Origin: Liopterus haemorrhoidalis
Lineage: Eukaryota > Arthropoda > Insecta > Coleoptera > Dytiscidae
NCBI GenBank assembly: GCA_963971575.1
Contig: OZ020616.1
Coordinates: 56,279,201-56,343,200, forward strand
Direction of reading: 5' to 3'
DNA length: 64,000 nucleotides
In this document: piece by piece, positions 11,766 through 22,540 of the stretch
Layout of the letters: every line of letters begins with the position of its first letter
Numbering within the stretch: the stretch's first letter is position 1
The notes under the pieces: model-generated
What the model saw: only the letters and a program-made list of their open reading frames with translations
The model's database searches: none
Told to the model about the DNA's origin: nothing
Made by a program: the position numbers and the translations under genes

Positions 11766-12748
11766 TCGGTAAAAATTGTAGCCAAACGGCTAAAACTAGA
11801 GAGTTGAAATTTGGCATGCTTATACAACTCTTTGACCCGCACATAGGAAAAATACTAAAACATCTAAGAAACATATCCCCCTAAAAATACAAACAAATAT
11901 ATGCTCATCGAAAAAAAAAAATATTTTTTTACAATTCTGTTTAGGGTATCAAATGAAATCCCTTGGTACGTGGATTAACGATCAAAATTTTATTTTTGCA
12001 AAATAAATTATTTTGAGGCGATTTTTGCCAAAATTGTGCAAAAAAATTTTTGTCCCACACCCTGTAGCCCAGATGGTTTAAACTAAAAATCTGAAAAAAT
12101 TCTCAGTAATGTACATTGGTGTGAACCGGAATAGTACAACAGGAATTTTTGATCAGATTATGTTTTCGGAAAATAACGCATTTTTTGTTTTTTTAAGTAA
12201 AATATGTAATATATTTAATCCGCTATTTAGTATAGTAAACGAGTGATTCTTTATAGCACAGTGGTAGTGTTGTCGCTTAGTGAGTTGAAATTACTGTAAG
12301 AAACTGTGTTCGAGTCCCGTCAATTTTTATTTTTTCAGTTTTTTTTTGCATTTTTATTTTGTTTAAATTATTTTGTCAAAATTCTAGTTATATTTTGGTA
12401 AATGTTGCATTTAATTTTTAAAAACGTAAATTTAATAACCAGTGGGAAGTGTTGAAATTATAATTTGATTCTATATTTGAAGGTATCTGAGGGCGAGGCT
12501 TATGATTTAAGCAACCAATGGAAGCCATAGGCGCAATTTTCAAAATCTTAATGAACCTTGCTATATAAAAAAAATACTGCACATATTTAGAAACTTAAAT
12601 AATGCTATTAGGCATTCGAATTAAAATTCATAAAAAAATATTTTGACATAAAATTTGTTTTGGCATCCCAAATAATCATCACACAGTTAATAAATACCTG
12701 CGAAACCCTGAAATGTGTGAAAATTCACACTTCACATCAATTTTTTTT
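11663..12748 (+). mobile_element. A-family element copy 2
   Basis: A near complete plus-oriented copy. It runs from the 5' AGGGTTTTGTAGGTATGACC through a long GTCT run (about 11709-11766), the conserved left arm, the tRNA-like module and the class-1 right arm with GGCATCCCAAATAATCATCA. It ends with CCTGCGAAACCCTG and the GTGTGAA/TTCACAC hairpin. It is inverted relative to copy 1, 3.4 kb away. Confidence 0.8.
12250..12322 (+). other. tRNA-like module in A-family copy 2
   Basis: TAGCACAGTGGTAGTG is a good A box, and TGTTCGAGTCCCG about 40 bases on is a B box, followed by ATTTTTATTTTTT. The T-arm stem does not pair well, so this is not a functional tRNA. The same module type is in copy 3. Confidence 0.7.
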
Positions 12749-12766
12749 TATACAGCATTGTCTTAT

Positions 12767-12782
12767 TGCCCCCCCCCCCCCC
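12767..12782. repeat. poly(C) run
   Basis: About 16 consecutive C residues; a simple-sequence tract in the Pitx intron. Confidence 0.9.
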
Positions 12783-13445
12783 TTCGATTACGGCTTTGGA
12801 TTTCGTCGTTAAGCCAGCTACTATAAACTTAATTTGATACTTGGAATATAAATATGTGAGGATAGGAAAGGAATGTGTAAACGATAAAGAATTTTGCCGA
12901 GAGGCCATCATGGTAGGACTATCGGTTACAACAGCGGTTCTCAAACTATGGTACGCGAAGCATCTAGTGGTGGTATGCAAGCAGACATGACCATAAACTA
13001 TTTATATGAGTTATTTTTTAATTGTTCAAACTTGATGAATTTTGGCTTAAGGCTAAAATCGAATATCCCGAATTGACCAGAAAAGCATTGTTGTTTTTGA
13101 TGCCCTTTTCAACAACCTATTTCTGCGAAACCGGAATTTCTTCCATGGTGATCATAAAAAATTTCGCTTAAAATTAAGTACAACGGAACCCAAATTCTCA
13201 ACACTTGTTTCAAGCTTGCAGTTTCATCCTTCTCACTAAACTTGATAAGTGTTTTATCAGAAAATATATAAAAAAATGTAAAATTTTTATTTTGAGTTTT
13301 TATTTTGTTTAGTGATTTCCAAACTGGGAGGCGCGTCAAGGATTAGTGCGCGAAGTTTAACGAAGCTTAAAAACCTTATTGTTTTCTGATATGCGTATTT
13401 CTTGTAGTAATATATTTTTTACCATTTAAAAATGTGTCTGTATTA

Positions 13446-14198
13446 CGAGGGATGTTTCCTAAATTCTGGGAATTGTGCTATAATTAAATTACGCAGAACT
13501 TATAGGCAATGTTATTGGTGCCAGACAAGTCTTGACATGTTTATGCAACTATCTAGTCCAATATTGTTCAGTCTGATTTAGGTGTTCGATTGATATTTAC
13601 GCGTTTTCATAGCACTGTTTTTGTAACCATGGAAGACGCAGCAAAATCTCAAAGATCAATAATTTTCTTTTTGTGGAAAGGTGTGAAAACATCAGAAATT
13701 ATTCAGCGTCTACAAGGAGTATTTGGTGAGTCTGCAGAATCCAAAAGTACTGTTTATCGGTGGATCGATCGTTTTAAAACTGGTAGAACATCACTAGAAG
13801 ACGATCCACGCAGTGGGCGCTCAAGCACGTCGGTAAATGAAAGAAACATTACTGCCTTCGAAGACCTACTGAAAGAAGACAGGCGAATGACTATTCGTAA
13901 AATTAGTGTGCACCTAGGGATAGGTACACGACAAGTTCATGACATCTTGCATGATTGTTTGGGCGTTAGCAAGGTTTCGCCGCGCTGGGTGCCAAGGCTG
14001 TTGGGACCAGAGCAGAATCTCAATTGGAGACACCGAAAAAGTTCTTTGAGGACGGCTTAAAAAAATTAGTTTATCGTTGGGATAAATGTATTCAGTTAAA
14101 TGGAGATAATGTTGAAAATCTACATTGTAATATGGACGAAAATTAACAAAATAATAAAAATTATAGCTAAATTCCCAGAACTTTGGAAACATCCCTCG
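13446..14198 (+). mobile_element. deleted mariner (type B), copy 1
   Basis: Terminal inverted repeats of about 38 bases start CGAGGGATGTTTCC on both sides and are flanked by TA. At 753 bp it is shorter than an autonomous mariner (about 1.3 kb). From ATG 13629 it encodes MEDAAKSQRSIIFFLWKGVK, RLQGVFGESAESKSTVYRWI, LKEDRRMTIRKISVHLG and DCLGVSKVSPRWVPRL, both N-terminal HTH regions. It then jumps to KFFEDGLKKLVYRWDKCIQL in another frame. The DDD catalytic core is deleted. Confidence 0.88.
13629..14060 (+). pseudogene. truncated mariner transposase (type B), DNA-binding part only
   Basis: An open frame of 143 codons from a start in good context (AACCATGG) covers the paired-type DNA-binding region: HTH1 about 10-50, a DDPRSGR linker about 68-74, HTH2 about 85-120. 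After GPEQ it runs into sequence read out of frame and stops. If expressed, such a product could bind the termini without catalysis; that is inference. Confidence 0.75.
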
Positions 14199-14486
14199 TA
14201 CTTTATAAAATAAGGGAGGGAGGCGCCAAGATTATTTATTTTTAAAGGGAGGCGTAGTAACCTGTTATTTGGAAATCCTTTGAAATGTGAATTAGTTTGT
14301 AGGTATGTACGACCGATTTATCTTTTAGACAACATTGTCAAAATGTGACTTAGCATCGATCTAGACCTGTAAATGGTACGCGACTGTTACGTTATACATA
14401 TAAGTATAGAATCGTTCACATAATTGATACGCGAATAAAAATTTGTTCACATAAGTGGTACGCGAATAAAAATTTAAGAACCTCTG

Positions 14487-15243
14487 GGTTAGAACCATCC
14501 CATGGCTAATTTAACCGTTAAAATTAACCATGAGATGCTTTACAATAGAGTTATAGATGTTGTCAATGAGTATAAGTACTAAAAGTTTATACTGTTGTCG
14601 ATGAGAAATTTGGCTATTGCTTTGTAAACGTTATTGTTGGCTTGTGTTAGAATTTCTGTGTTGTTGGGAACTGTATTTTTTCTTGGACGATTGTTTCAAT
14701 TAATTCATCTTGTTCTTTTCTATATTTATTACACGATAAAATAAAATGATTTGTCTTATTTGTATTGTAGAATTTTCCGAGGACGCCAGTGCATTTTCCT
14801 CGTCCTTCTAACAAACAGAAAGACGTATGAATCGCTTCTCGCTAAATTGGTCTTTATAAAACGACCTACTATTCTCGCCGTCATCTTGTATTATTCTTGT
14901 CTTATATTTCGATTTGGTTTCTCTCTTGTGCGTCTCTTTATTTCCCCCTTGTTTCTTACTAAGACTCGACTCGCGTAAAAGAGAATGGTAAAGAAGATTG
15001 TCCAACGATGCGATTAATTGTGGCAGAGAGAAAAGAGAATTATTAGGTTAATTGTTATTTTTAACGGAGGTTTTGCCTCGTCATTAATTTAATGGCTATT
15101 TAAATTATTTGGTGCATCGGGGAAAGATAATTTATTACAGAACATTTTATAGCTGTACATAGTAAATTTTGGAAAAAGTTACACAATTTTATATATGTTT
15201 ACAAACGTGTAAGCAGAACTAGTTTTTAAACTGCTGTTGAACA
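14487..15243. other. intronic sequence, nothing recognised
   Basis: Contains pyrimidine-rich stretches and the CCAACGATGCG motif at about 15002. Open frames of 65-75 codons on both strands look like chance. Confidence 0.35.
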
Positions 15244-15535
15244 TACCATCATCCTCATAATTGGCGCGACAGCCCGAAATGAGCCAAGGCCTCCTGACTC
15301 CAGGTTTCGTGACCATGTTTTCAATCTATGTACAGGAGTAATATGGTCAGTACTACGTCCATTTTTAGCGTCCACAGAAAGGCACCTACAGTTTAAAGCC
15401 GGTTGCGAATGGCTAAGCAGAACCTGTAATTTGTATAAATATTTTTACACAAATTATTTGACATAAGCAGGAATTGAACTCACGTCCGTGCCCTTGCTCA
15501 GCGGTCAAGTAGCAGGTACAGACGATTTAACGTTT
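15244..15535 (-). mobile_element. tRNA-derived SINE
   Basis: On the minus strand a tRNA-like head (GACCGCTGAGCAAGG, then GTGAGTTCAATTCCTG as B box) is followed by TATGTCAAATAATTTG. The body ends in GGCCTTGGCTCATTTCGGG and GCTGTCGCGCC with a GAT-rich tail. A related head occurs at 52024-52210. The A box is degenerate. Confidence 0.6.
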
Positions 15536-15599
15536 GCAGCTACAGGCTTGATATTCGAACATAACCCTTTCTAAATATCGAGACCAAACAGATGTTTTT

Positions 15600-16110
15600 G
15601 ATCGAACTTTCAAGTCCAGTTGAGATGAATATCTTTCTCAAGAAAGGATGAAAGAGGTCCAAGTATATGGATCTCTTGTCCGAGCTTAAAAAGCTGTGTC
15701 CAGGGTGTAAAGATAACCTTGTAGCTCTGATAGTTGGTGTTTTGGGTGCTATGAAAGCCTCCTACAGAAGGGAAATCGAGTTTGTGATCCAATTTTCGTT
15801 CTGCTGAGAAGAATATCTTTCTCAATGAGAAGGAAAAGAGGTCCTAGTTTATGGGTCTCTTGTACAAGAATTTAGAAGGTTTGTAGTCCTGATAGTTGGT
15901 GTTTTGGGTGCTATGAAAGCCTCCTACAGAAGGGAAATCGAGTTTTTGATCGAATTTTCAAGTCCTGCTGAGAAGAATATCTTTCTCAATGAGGAAGAGA
16001 AGAGGTCTAAGTTTATGGGTCTCTTGTCAGAACTTAGAAAGCTTGTAGTCTTGATAGTTGGTGTTTTGGGTGGTATGAAAACTTCCTATCGAAGGGAAAT
16101 CGAGTCTATT
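15600..16110. repeat. tandem repeat, about 3 units of 164-184 bp
   Basis: GAATATCTTTCTCAA recurs at 15627, 15811 and 15975. Each unit also carries CTCTTGTC, GATAGTTGGTGTTTTGGGTG and CTCCTACAGAAGGGAAATCG. Not assigned to a family. Confidence 0.8.
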
Positions 16111-16111
16111 C

Positions 16112-16335
16112 CCGCCTGCAGATCTTCTACCACCTCTTAGATCTGCAGGATGCAGAAAGCAGTGTTGCTTGGGTCACTTCGCACTGTTCAGGAACTGGGA
16201 CTGACGTAATTTCCGCGTCTGCATATCGGCAGTTTGGAATGCAGTTTCAGTAGTTTCTAATATGACGTGGCTCAAAAGGTTACTGCAGTTTAAGACTAGC
16301 AGATGCTTGTCAAGACCTAACAAACCCCAAATACT
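16112..16335 (-). repeat. unclassified interspersed repeat R, copy 1
   Basis: The minus strand (GGGGTTTGTTAGGTCTTGAC through GCATCCTGCAGATCTAAGAG) matches 35868-36100 on the plus strand over about 230 bases. It may be a SINE or a LINE 3' end; no coding sense is clear. Confidence 0.6.
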
Positions 16336-16357
16336 AATAAGATACTGAATTAATATA

Positions 16358-17097
16358 CGAGGGATGTTTCCAAAGTTCTGGGAATTTAGCTATAATTTTT
16401 ATTATTTTGTTAATTTTCGTCAATATTACAATGTAGTTTTTCAACATAATCCCCATTTAACTGAATACATTTATCCCAACGATAAACTAATTTTTTTAAG
16501 CCGTCCTCAAAGAACTTTCCTATTGAGTTTCTGTTCTGGTCCCAACAGCCTTAGCACCCAGCGCGGCGAAACCTTGCTAACGCCCAAACAATCATGCAAG
16601 ATGTCATGAACTTGTCGTGTACCTATCCCTAGGCGCACACTAATTTGACGAATAGTCATTCGCCTGTCCTCTTTCAGTAGGTCTTCGACGGCAGTAATGT
16701 TTCTTTCATTTACCGACGTGCTTAGGCGCCCACTGCGTGGATCGTCTTCTAGTGATGTTCTACCGGTTTTAAAACGATCGATCCACCGATAAACAGTACT
16801 TTGGATTCTGTAGACTCACCAAATACTCCTTGCAGACGCTGAATAATTTCTGATGTTTTCACACCTTCTTTCCACAAAAAGAAAATTATTGCTCTTTGAG
16901 ATTTTGCTGCGTCTTCCATGGTTACAAAAACAGTGCTATGAAAACGCGTCTATACCAGTCGAACACCTAAATCAGACTGAACAATATTGCACTAGATAGT
17001 TGCATAAACATGTCAAGACTTGTCTGGCACCAATAACATTGCCTATAAGTTCTGCGTAATTATAGCACAATTCCCAGAATTTAGGAAACATCCCTCG
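16358..17097 (-). mobile_element. deleted mariner (type B), copy 2
   Basis: A 740-bp copy with CGAGGGATGTTTCC ends and flanking TA on both sides. It lacks the catalytic core like copy 1. The join (CTCAATAGGAAAGTTC) is the same as in copy 3 and differs slightly from copy 1. Frameshifts break the DNA-binding part. Confidence 0.88.
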
Positions 17098-17229
17098 TAT
17101 ATTAGCCAGGTTTTTCATGCTATTGGCTAGAATAATGCGAGGTTTGATTTTGGCAATCTAATTCCTGCTAAATATTAATAAAATGGTTTATAAATCAAAG
17201 TAATACTCACACCCGTGGTTTTAAAATTT

Positions 17230-17300
17230 TCTCGCCACGTGACTAGGGTGTAGTGACGCGTGATAACACGTGACAGCACGTGAGGTCACGTGCTGAATGT
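17230..17300. promoter_or_regulatory. cluster of four CACGTG E-boxes
   Basis: CACGTG occurs at 17236, 17267, 17277 and 17287; the last three start exactly 10 bases apart. GTGACGT follows at 17300. CACGTG is bound by bHLH and bHLH-PAS factors. It lies in the large Pitx intron, outside recognised repeats, so it is a candidate enhancer; it could also be the end of an unrecognised element. Confidence 0.4.
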
Positions 17301-17754
17301 GACGTATTAACCGTGAAGTCAGCCGTCATCAACCCAATGACTTGTTATTAACGGTATATAGATTGAGACATTTCCTCCACAATTACACGGGTCATTTTAA
17401 GACACGCTTAGTTAAAATACCATTAATGGTCAACAACAGGGTAGACACAATCACTGGGGATGTGGAAATATTTATTTTAGACAGATATAATGGATTTTGT
17501 ATTAGTTTCATGGTTAACGATTCTCAACAAAAGAATAAACTAACTTTATGAAGAAATAATTGTAAAACCAAAAGAATACCATGCATTAAAATTGTTGGAT
17601 TGTAATTTTTTTATTATAAAAGCGGCGTCCAAAAATTGAGTTGTCCTGGATTTTAGAAGAAGAACTATTCACTAATTTATGATGCAATTAAATGTCTTAA
17701 CGATCAGTGGTAAAATTATAAAAATATGCTATATTAAAGGCCACTAAGATTTTG
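17301..17754. other. intronic sequence, nothing recognised
   Basis: No repeat or coding signal identified. The 69-codon frame at 17342-17551 has no recognisable features. Confidence 0.35.
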
Positions 17755-18160
17755 AGTTCAACATGAAAGTCGATCTTCTAGCCAAAGAAGCAGCTGTAAA
17801 TGGTTCCCTGTTAAATATTCCTCTAAACAGTAATGAGATTATATCTTCAAATCTTCCATATACCACCAATGCCAAAAAGAATACATAGATTCTCTACAGT
17901 TCAAAGGATCATACTATGGTCAACTTCAACCCCTTCTTTCCAGAAAGCTTTGGTTTTCTTCTCACTAAAGCAGATCTTTTATATGCACTTTTATCCCAGA
18001 TTTAATCACACCTTCTCTCCATATCATCTGCATAGAATTAATATAGTTTCTTCCCCTTTCTGTCCGTGTATTAATTTATCTGTCAGCGATTCGAACCACT
18101 TATTGTTTGAATGCCCAATTCATTTTCGCAATCGTAACTTATTCATACAAAATTAGCCCA
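17755..18160 (+). pseudogene. LINE fragment, RNase H end and C-terminal Cys motif
   Basis: First frame: MKVDLLAKEAAVNGSLLNIP, the end of an RNase H domain (DxLAKEAA). After a frameshift another frame reads HLHRINIVSSPFCPC and DSNHLLFECPIHFRNRN, the Cys/His motif that follows RNase H in several non-LTR retrotransposons. The RT part is absent. Confidence 0.75.
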
Positions 18161-18394
18161 AAAAATTTCCTTACCTACCAATATTCAGACGCTTCTTGCT
18201 ACTAACTCTCTAGATATTTATGAAATTATTTATAACTATATTAAATCATAAAATATCAAATTATAAACTTAATTTTAAAAGCCCTTAATCTCTTTCTTTA
18301 TTACCTGGCTAATAGACGTAGCTGCTAAAGCCAACAAACAAAAAGAAAAAAAAAGGTTGTAATGAAAAACAGGTTGTGTATCCATCGTCCGAAA

Positions 18395-19416
18395 TCTACT
18401 ATTATATTGTACAAGTGTGGTATATATGTTCTATTCAACGTCTGGTGTATCTTCATTTTTCCGGTATCGCGGAGAGAGGAAAATGAACCGCCTTCTCATC
18501 CGGGTGATATTTTTTTAGTGCTTAGGCTTAATTTTATTTCGACAGGGGGTACTGACTAATTTTTATTGATAAAAATCATGCATTTTTTCCTCGAATCCGT
18601 GTCGAATCAAAGTCACCATTGATCGGCACGGACAGGTTTTATCAGACGATAATTCAAAAATATTCTTAATACAAGACGGCCGGTCCAGAATATTTATGGC
18701 GAGAATCAAAGTGTTAAATGGTAATAATGGTTCAGGATAGCTTTTTGGAGCTGCGAGATAATATTTTGAGGTATCAGAAAACATTTTTCAAAGAATCTGG
18801 GCCATTATTGGAAATATGCTTAAAAGATTTCAGAAGGTGACAGCTGTCAAATTTTTTGCATTTTAAAATGGGAGGAGATTTCACATTTTGAACGTGTTTC
18901 TTGACAGAAGAATACTAATTAAGGATTTAAGGTGAACTAACGATAAAGTTTAAGACATTTGCAGGGCGAATTTCCATAAAATAGTGTTAAAAAAGATTTA
19001 TAGATATTAAAAATTTCAGGGTTAATCAAAGTGTTAAGTGGTGATAATGGTTCATGATAGCTTATTTGACGTGCGAGATAACATTTTGAGGCATCAGAAA
19101 ACATTTTTGAAAGATTCTGGGCCATTATTGGAAATATGCTTACAAGATTTCAGAAGATGACAGCTGTCAAATTTTTTGCATTTTAAAATGGGACGAGATT
19201 TCACATTTTGAACGTATTTCTTGATAGAAGAAAACTAATTAAGTATTTAAGGTGAATTAACGATAAAACTTAAGACATTTGCAGGGGGAATTTCCATAAA
19301 ATAGTGTTAAAAAAAGATGAGCGACGAGTTTTCTAATCGACAAGTGCGACAAAATTATAATTAACTAACCAACAACGTAGGGGAGAAGACCGGCGTAGCC
19401 GGGCTGAGGCCCCTAG
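18395..19416 (+). mobile_element. Helitron-like non-autonomous element
   Basis: The 3' end is textbook Helitron: a CCGGC-GTA-GCCGG hairpin, 10 bases, then CTAG followed by T. A matching 5' end TCTACTATTATATT after an A lies at 18395. Between them is a tandem dimer of about 320 bases and no Rep/helicase. The 3' end is clear; the 5' end is the best candidate. Confidence 0.7.
18706..19345. repeat. tandem dimer, 320-bp unit, inside the Helitron-like element
   Basis: AAAGTGTTAARTGGTRATAATGG starts both units; TTCAGGATAGC at 18731 and TTCATGATAGC at 19051 give the period. ATTCTGGGCCATTATTGGAA and ATTTTTTGCATTTTAAAATG are shared. Identity is about 90 percent by eye. Confidence 0.85.
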
Positions 19417-20275
19417 TATTAACATATTTTTGATATTTATTTTTTATTTTTTATTTGTTTTAAGGGTAATATAATGATAATCCCATTGGTTAAAAATTCG
19501 CTACCATTTAAAAATTCATATCAAAATCAACCATTTGCAAAGTAAATAATCTTGCCAAATATCTCTAACAAAAATCATCTTATCAGTTCGTCCAAAGTTC
19601 TCTAATATTTTATTGGCTTACTCCTGTTATCAGAAATGTAAACTGTATGTGTCAACTAACGAGCACGAGACATATTGGGCCGAAGGTAGTCTGGCGGCAT
19701 GGAAAAGACATCCCTTAAATACATAGGACATATGTACCTACACTATTTGATAACACGTATTTGTTAACATGTAAAAGATAATGTTTGGAATTTTAAACAT
19801 TTTTAAAATTTTAAAAACATGAAGCTAACAATATGGGTTTTTAAATCGGGGTTGAAATATGACAGAATTTAAAATGGCAGTATTAAAATAAGATGGCAGA
19901 TTATCAATGATGAACATAATTTGATGGACAAACATAACTTGGCGTTTGTTGAAGCTTCACTGGCGTATTTAATCAAAGTATAATTAAAAATATATTTCTC
20001 ATCATTTATCAATCAAATTCGTTCACTGGTAAACATAAGCCCCCATTACTTCGCCAAATATTTCTTTCTTTAGTTAAAAATAGACAACTAAGACAATTTT
20101 CATAATTTCGTCCGTCTTTCTAGTGGAATTAAAAAAATTGGCAGAACAAAGAAGCATGGAGATATGCTGCAAACCAACCTATGGGTTGAAAACTTTAGGA
20201 GGAGGATCTGGTAGATAATAACCTTAATCTTTAAGCCGTTTTAATCCATTTCTGCATATAATCCCGCTAAAAATG
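19417..20275. other. intronic sequence, nothing recognised
   Basis: AT-rich; no coding frame or terminal repeats found. Confidence 0.35.
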
Positions 20276-21100
20276 TTCAATAGTTTTCTCGTAGAGATAC
20301 GCTTTAAGTCAACAGTCTAACGAGTGTGCATTTTTTCTGCCCATACTTTTGGTGCTTCCAGTTTTCTCTATCTTGAGCTGATTCAGTTCGTAAAGATAGG
20401 CTTTAAGTTATCAGTCCAAAGAGTATGTGGTCTGCCTTTATTATATTTGTTTGCCCATGATTCCCACTCGAGAGTCCGTTTGGATTATCTGTCATCTACT
20501 GTTCTATGTCCTGATTTTGGTCCTTCCAGTTTTGTCTATCTTGAGCTTCCTGCAGTTCGTAGAGAGATTCTTTAGATCATCAGTCCATTGAGTGTGCGAT
20601 CTTTGCTACGTTTGAACATGATTTCCATTCGAGAATCTGTTTCGATTACCTATTATCTACTGTTCTACCTATGCCCTGCTTTTGGCCCTTCTAATTTTCT
20701 CTGTATTGAGATTCTTGAAGTCAATTCGTATTCACTTTAGGTCATCAGTCCAACAAATGGGAGGTCTTTCTTTATTACGTTTATCTACACATGGTTTCCA
20801 CTCGAGAAACCGTTTGGATTATCAATCATCTACTGTTCTAGCAAAATGTCCTGTTTTTGATCCTTCTAATTTTCTTTGTCTTAAGCTTCTTGTAGTCAGT
20901 TCGCATATTTAGATCATGAGTCCTATGTGGGCGTTCTTCTTTGATTACGTTTGTCTAACCATGATCTTGAGAATCCCTTTGAACTATCTGTCGTCTATTG
21001 CTCTAGCTAGATGTTTTGATTTTGGTCCTGGTTTTAGTATTTTAACCCTCAGCGTTATACCGAGCATGGATCAATCCATGGCATTTGTTACTGATTGAAG
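20276..21100 (-). pseudogene. tandemly repeated LINE C-terminal segments
   Basis: TCATCAGTCCA-type sites at about 20308, 20407, 20578, 20741 and 20914 mark units of about 170 bases (the first about 100). On the minus strand the units read like SKRTLEWESWANKYNKGRPH TLWTDNL and FLEWKPCVDKRNKERPPICW TDDL. This is the LEW-GRPP-W-DDL motif at the very end of a LINE polymerase ORF. So one short C-terminal module has been tandemly copied and has decayed. Confidence 0.65.
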
Positions 21101-21160
21101 CTATCTAGTCAGGAATATTTCAAGATATTTTTCCGAGTCGTTTTGCCTCCTGGTTTAAGC

Positions 21161-21560
21161 CAGTCGCGCACCCAGGGTTTTTTTCTTGAGGAAGGGGGGG
21201 CATAGAACACAAAATTGAATTACTGGGGCAAGGGTGAACCACGATTTACATTTTTATCGGGGAATTACTGACCCAACCGGCTCTCTAACACGGCCCGCGC
21301 ATCTCTCTAAACACAAGTTCAGACCAAACATCAAAAAGGAATTTACAAAAACCAAACCAAAAAAAAGGCCTCGCTTCCAAAATTCGAATGACACAAAAAA
21401 TTCTTCGCTTCAAAAATACGGGATGACTAAAAAAAAGCTAATGAGGTCTAAAACTCAAGTGAAGAAGTGAAAACTCAAGTGCATTTCTCCAAAACATATG
21501 TTTTTTGTGCTTGGGAGGGGGGATTAAATCCCTGAGCCCCTCCCCATATGTGCGCGCCTG
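21161..21560. mobile_element. short TIR element (MITE, hAT-like)
   Basis: The ends CAGTCGCGCACCCAGG and, inverted, CAGGCGCGCACATATGG are about 400 bases apart. Inside are G-rich then A-rich stretches; a 78-codon lysine-rich frame is not convincing. The target duplication is poor (5 of 8). Confidence 0.55.
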
Positions 21561-21589
21561 GTTGAGGTAACGTGTTTACTATAAAAAGA

Positions 21590-22025
21590 GACAAATAAAT
21601 TTTTTTCATCCATTCACTTCTGTTCAGAGCTTCATGGTAGGTCTGGTGGATTTGTTTGCTTATGGTTTGCTTGATACTTTTGACCCATCGGGTTAGGGAT
21701 CGCCCCGTCGACTGTTTGCTTTTGACTATACCTTCTACAATCTCTCAAGATCCTCTAGTTGCATCAATATCCTAGTGTATACCATGGAGGATAGGAGTTC
21801 TGTTATACCCAGTTACTTGAGTATAGAGATATTTGTACGACGAGCAGTCCATGAAATACGCAGAATTCTTCTGAAGCACCACATCTCGAATACTTCTATA
21901 CGTCTCTGATCACTTGCCAAGATGAACCATGACTTTGACGTTAAGGTTGCCACCTATCTCATCAATCACTTCAAAGAACAGGGAACAGATATTCAAGAAC
22001 TCACTGAAATAAAATACTAGCAGTA
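21590..22025 (-). pseudogene. LINE C-terminal fragment
   Basis: On the minus strand, across several frameshifts: RRIEVFEMWCFRRILRISWT, ARRTNISIL, ITELLSSMVYTRILMQLEDL, then GRSLTRWVKSIKQTISKQIH and QTYHEA. This is the post-RT region of a non-LTR element. It is a different lineage from the neighbouring 20276-21100 array. Confidence 0.75.
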
Positions 22026-22030
22026 TTATT

Positions 22031-22540
22031 GAAACCGGGACGCAGGGAAAAAAAAGAAGGTCTTTTTTTTCCTCCCAGATCCAAGTTAAGAGCAAAAAAA
22101 AGGTCCTCACCTCCCAAATTCAAAGTGAAGAGCAAAAAAAAGGTCCTCACCTCCCCAAATTCAAAGTGAAGAGCAAAAAAAAAGGTCCTCACCTCCCCAA
22201 ATTCAAAGTGAAGAGCAAAAAAAAGGTCCTCACCTCCCCAAATTCAAAGTGAAGAGCAAAAAAAAAGGTCCTCACCTCCCCAAATTCAAAGTGAAGAGCA
22301 AGAACAAAAAAAAAAATGTCGTTGCCTCCCAAATTTAAAGTGAAGAACAAAAAAAAAAAGGTCCTCACCTCCCAAATTCAAAGTGAAGAACAAAAAGGTC
22401 CTCACCTACCCAAATTCAAAGTGAAGAGCAAAAAAAAAGGTCCTCACCTCAAAAACAGGGACAATTGACTGTCCCGAGAACATTTTTCCGGACACCGGGA
22501 CAATTGACCTAAAACCGGGACGGATGGTCACCCTAAGTAT
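22031..22540. mobile_element. CCGGGAC-ended element carrying a minisatellite
   Basis: GAAACCGGGACGCAGGG on the left and ACCGGGACGGATGGTCACCCT on the right look like inverted ends of a MITE, but the left end is short. The centre is the 46-bp minisatellite. Confidence 0.4.
22055..22450. repeat. minisatellite, about 9 units of 40-48 bp
   Basis: Unit: A-run, GGTCCTCACCTCCCCAAATT, CAAAGTGAAGAGC. Units differ mostly in poly(A) length. The minus-strand phenylalanine-rich frames here are only this repeat. Confidence 0.9.

Larger units (their letters stand above)
13308..14285. mobile_element. second-level hAT-like element
   Basis: GTGATTTCCAAACTGGGAGGCG near 13311 is mirrored by CGCCTCCC and TTGGAAATCC near 14250-14280. 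GATTTCCAAA-type ends are common in hAT MITEs. The exact ends and target duplication could not be fixed. It sits in 12932-14486 and surrounds the mariner. Confidence 0.5.
12932..14486. mobile_element. hAT-like element hosting two further nested insertions
   Basis: Left end CAGCGGTTCTCAAACT and the inverse of right end CAGAGGTTCTTAAATT are typical hAT termini. The flanks GGTTACAA and GGTTAGAA form an 8-bp target duplication with one change. No hAT transposase is visible. A second hAT-like element (about 13308-14285) and a deleted mariner (13446-14198) lie inside it. Confidence 0.75.

Noticed and set aside
22001..22192. Phenylalanine-rich minus-strand frames
   Set aside because: They are the 46-bp minisatellite read in one frame.
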